Of a stretch of 6,717 nt of DNA, positions 6,435-6,717 are shown in pieces; within the stretch, counting starts at the first letter, position 1; the number at the start of each line of letters is the position of its first letter. The notes under the pieces are model-generated. The model saw nothing but the letters and a program-made list of their open reading frames with translations. It did no database searches and had not been told where the DNA came from. The position numbers and the translations under genes were made by a program. The stretch is from CAYPCH01 sp964409165 (lineage in GTDB: Bacteria > Bacillota > Clostridia > Acetivibrionales > Acetivibrionaceae), in assembly GCA_964409165.1 (NCBI GenBank), contig CAYPCH010000150.1, positions 1 to 6,717 on the forward strand, read 5' to 3'.

Positions 6435-6440
6435 ATTATA
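6435..6440 (-). promoter_or_regulatory. Possible proximal -10 element for the GH74 gene
   Basis: A consensus TATAAT on the minus strand about 95 bases upstream of the ATG. No good -35 stands 16-18 bases away (AATAAA at that place), so it would need an activator or an alternative arrangement. It would give a leader of roughly 95 bases. Confidence 0.3.
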
Positions 6441-6561
6441 TTTTTCGAATATATGTATTTATTTAATGTGGTTTATCAATGGAACATAAGCTGAAATGTA
6501 TAAATTTGATATGCTAGTAGTTAGTAAATTGCAACAAGCACTTTCGTTGGTTTATATTGTA

Positions 6562-6572
6562 ATTATATCATA
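6562..6572 (-). promoter_or_regulatory. Extended -10 promoter upstream of the GH74 gene
   Basis: TATGATATAAT on the minus strand is a full consensus -10 with the TRTGn extension, which can work without a good -35. It lies 26-36 bases beyond the stop of the upstream partial gene and would give a leader of about 220 bases. No catabolite-response element of the TGWAANCGNTNWCA type is seen between it and the start. Confidence 0.4.
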
Positions 6573-6597
6573 AAAATAATGTGAGGGCATCTTTAAA

Positions 6598-6717
6598 TCA
6601 CACTGCATATTTATTTTTCATTTCTATCCTTGCCAGTTTAGTAATCTTCCTAATAAAATCTGTTTTTGCATTTGTATATCCGTCTCTATTGTACTCAAAC
6701 TTCTGTTTCAACTCAAG
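6598..6717 (-). CDS. C-terminal fragment of an unidentified protein, cut by the window edge
   Basis: The last 39 codons of a gene entering from the right, ending in TGA at 6598-6600. The residues are mixed charged and hydrophobic and plausibly helical: KFEYNRDGYTNAKTDFIRK followed by ITKLARIEMK, ending KYAV. The composition looks like a normal cytoplasmic protein end rather than a chance frame. It faintly recalls the C-terminal helix of NAD(P)H-dependent FMN reductase or flavodoxin-like proteins, but I cannot support that and leave the function open. The gene is codirectional with the GH74 gene and about 260 bases upstream of it, so a shared operon is unlikely but not excluded, as no terminator is evident. 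Confidence 0.6.
   Translation of the reverse strand, partial: LELKQKFEYNRDGYTNAKTDFIRKITKLARIEMKNKYAV

Larger units (their letters stand above)
6341..6597 (-). other. AT-rich leader and promoter region of the GH74 gene
   Basis: Roughly 260 bases with no credible gene. It contains two TATAAT elements (6562-6567 and 6435-6440) and a run of six G on the minus strand (6397-6402). Two alternative small stems are possible, in which CTTAT (6411-6415) pairs with either of two ATAAG copies (6402-6406, 6392-6396). Very short start-stop frames (MYLL, MIKKG) precede the true start but lack ribosome sites. No clear terminator for the upstream partial gene is visible. Confidence 0.4.

Noticed and set aside
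1..6717. CRISPR arrays, tRNA or rRNA genes, insertion sequences, attachment sites
   Set aside because: No regularly spaced repeats, cloverleaf-like segments, transposase motifs or terminal inverted repeats were found on either strand.

Overview
The window looks like an AT-rich, Gram-positive, anaerobic cellulolytic Clostridium-type bacterium. The main reason is a secreted GH74 xyloglucanase carrying a type I dockerin, the module that plugs an enzyme into a cellulosome. Both dockerin repeats carry the Ser-Thr recognition pair. That pair is typical of the Acetivibrio (Clostridium) thermocellum group rather than the Ala-Leu/Ile type of Ruminiclostridium cellulolyticum, so I infer an Acetivibrio-like host. 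The species cannot be fixed from this sequence.

All four complete genes are on the minus strand. In transcription order, from the right edge: (1) the last 39 codons of an unidentified protein (6598-6717); (2) a gap of about 260 bases with two promoter-like -10 elements; (3) the dockerin-bearing GH74 xyloglucanase (3683-6334), ending in a perfect 21-bp terminator hairpin; (4) a gap of about 400 bases (3282-3682) holding that terminator, a second hairpin, a tandem 15-bp repeat and an operator-like palindrome; (5) an ICMT/PEMT-type membrane methyltransferase (2571-3281); (6) a 125-150 base gap with a good sigma-A-type promoter; (7) a two-gene operon of a duplicated DUF1538 membrane protein (931-2424) and a protein made of two fused PII-like domains (276-941), overlapping by 11 bases; (8) a perfect 14-bp bidirectional terminator; and (9) at the left edge, on the plus strand, a strong ribosome binding site followed by a short, apparently frame-disrupted secreted-peptide or lipoprotein remnant (95-228).

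The GH74 enzyme should be exported and attached to the cellulosome scaffold to cut xyloglucan in plant cell walls. The methyltransferase is an unrelated membrane enzyme with unknown substrate. The most interesting unit is the DUF1538/PII-like pair. Tight overlap and a shared promoter suggest a membrane carrier or channel controlled by a nucleotide-sensing PII-type protein, as AmtB is by GlnK, but neither the transported substrate nor the sensed ligand is known. Several start codons differ from the longest open frames: a TTG start is chosen for the DUF1538 gene, and an internal ATG for the GH74 gene, both from Shine-Dalgarno placement.
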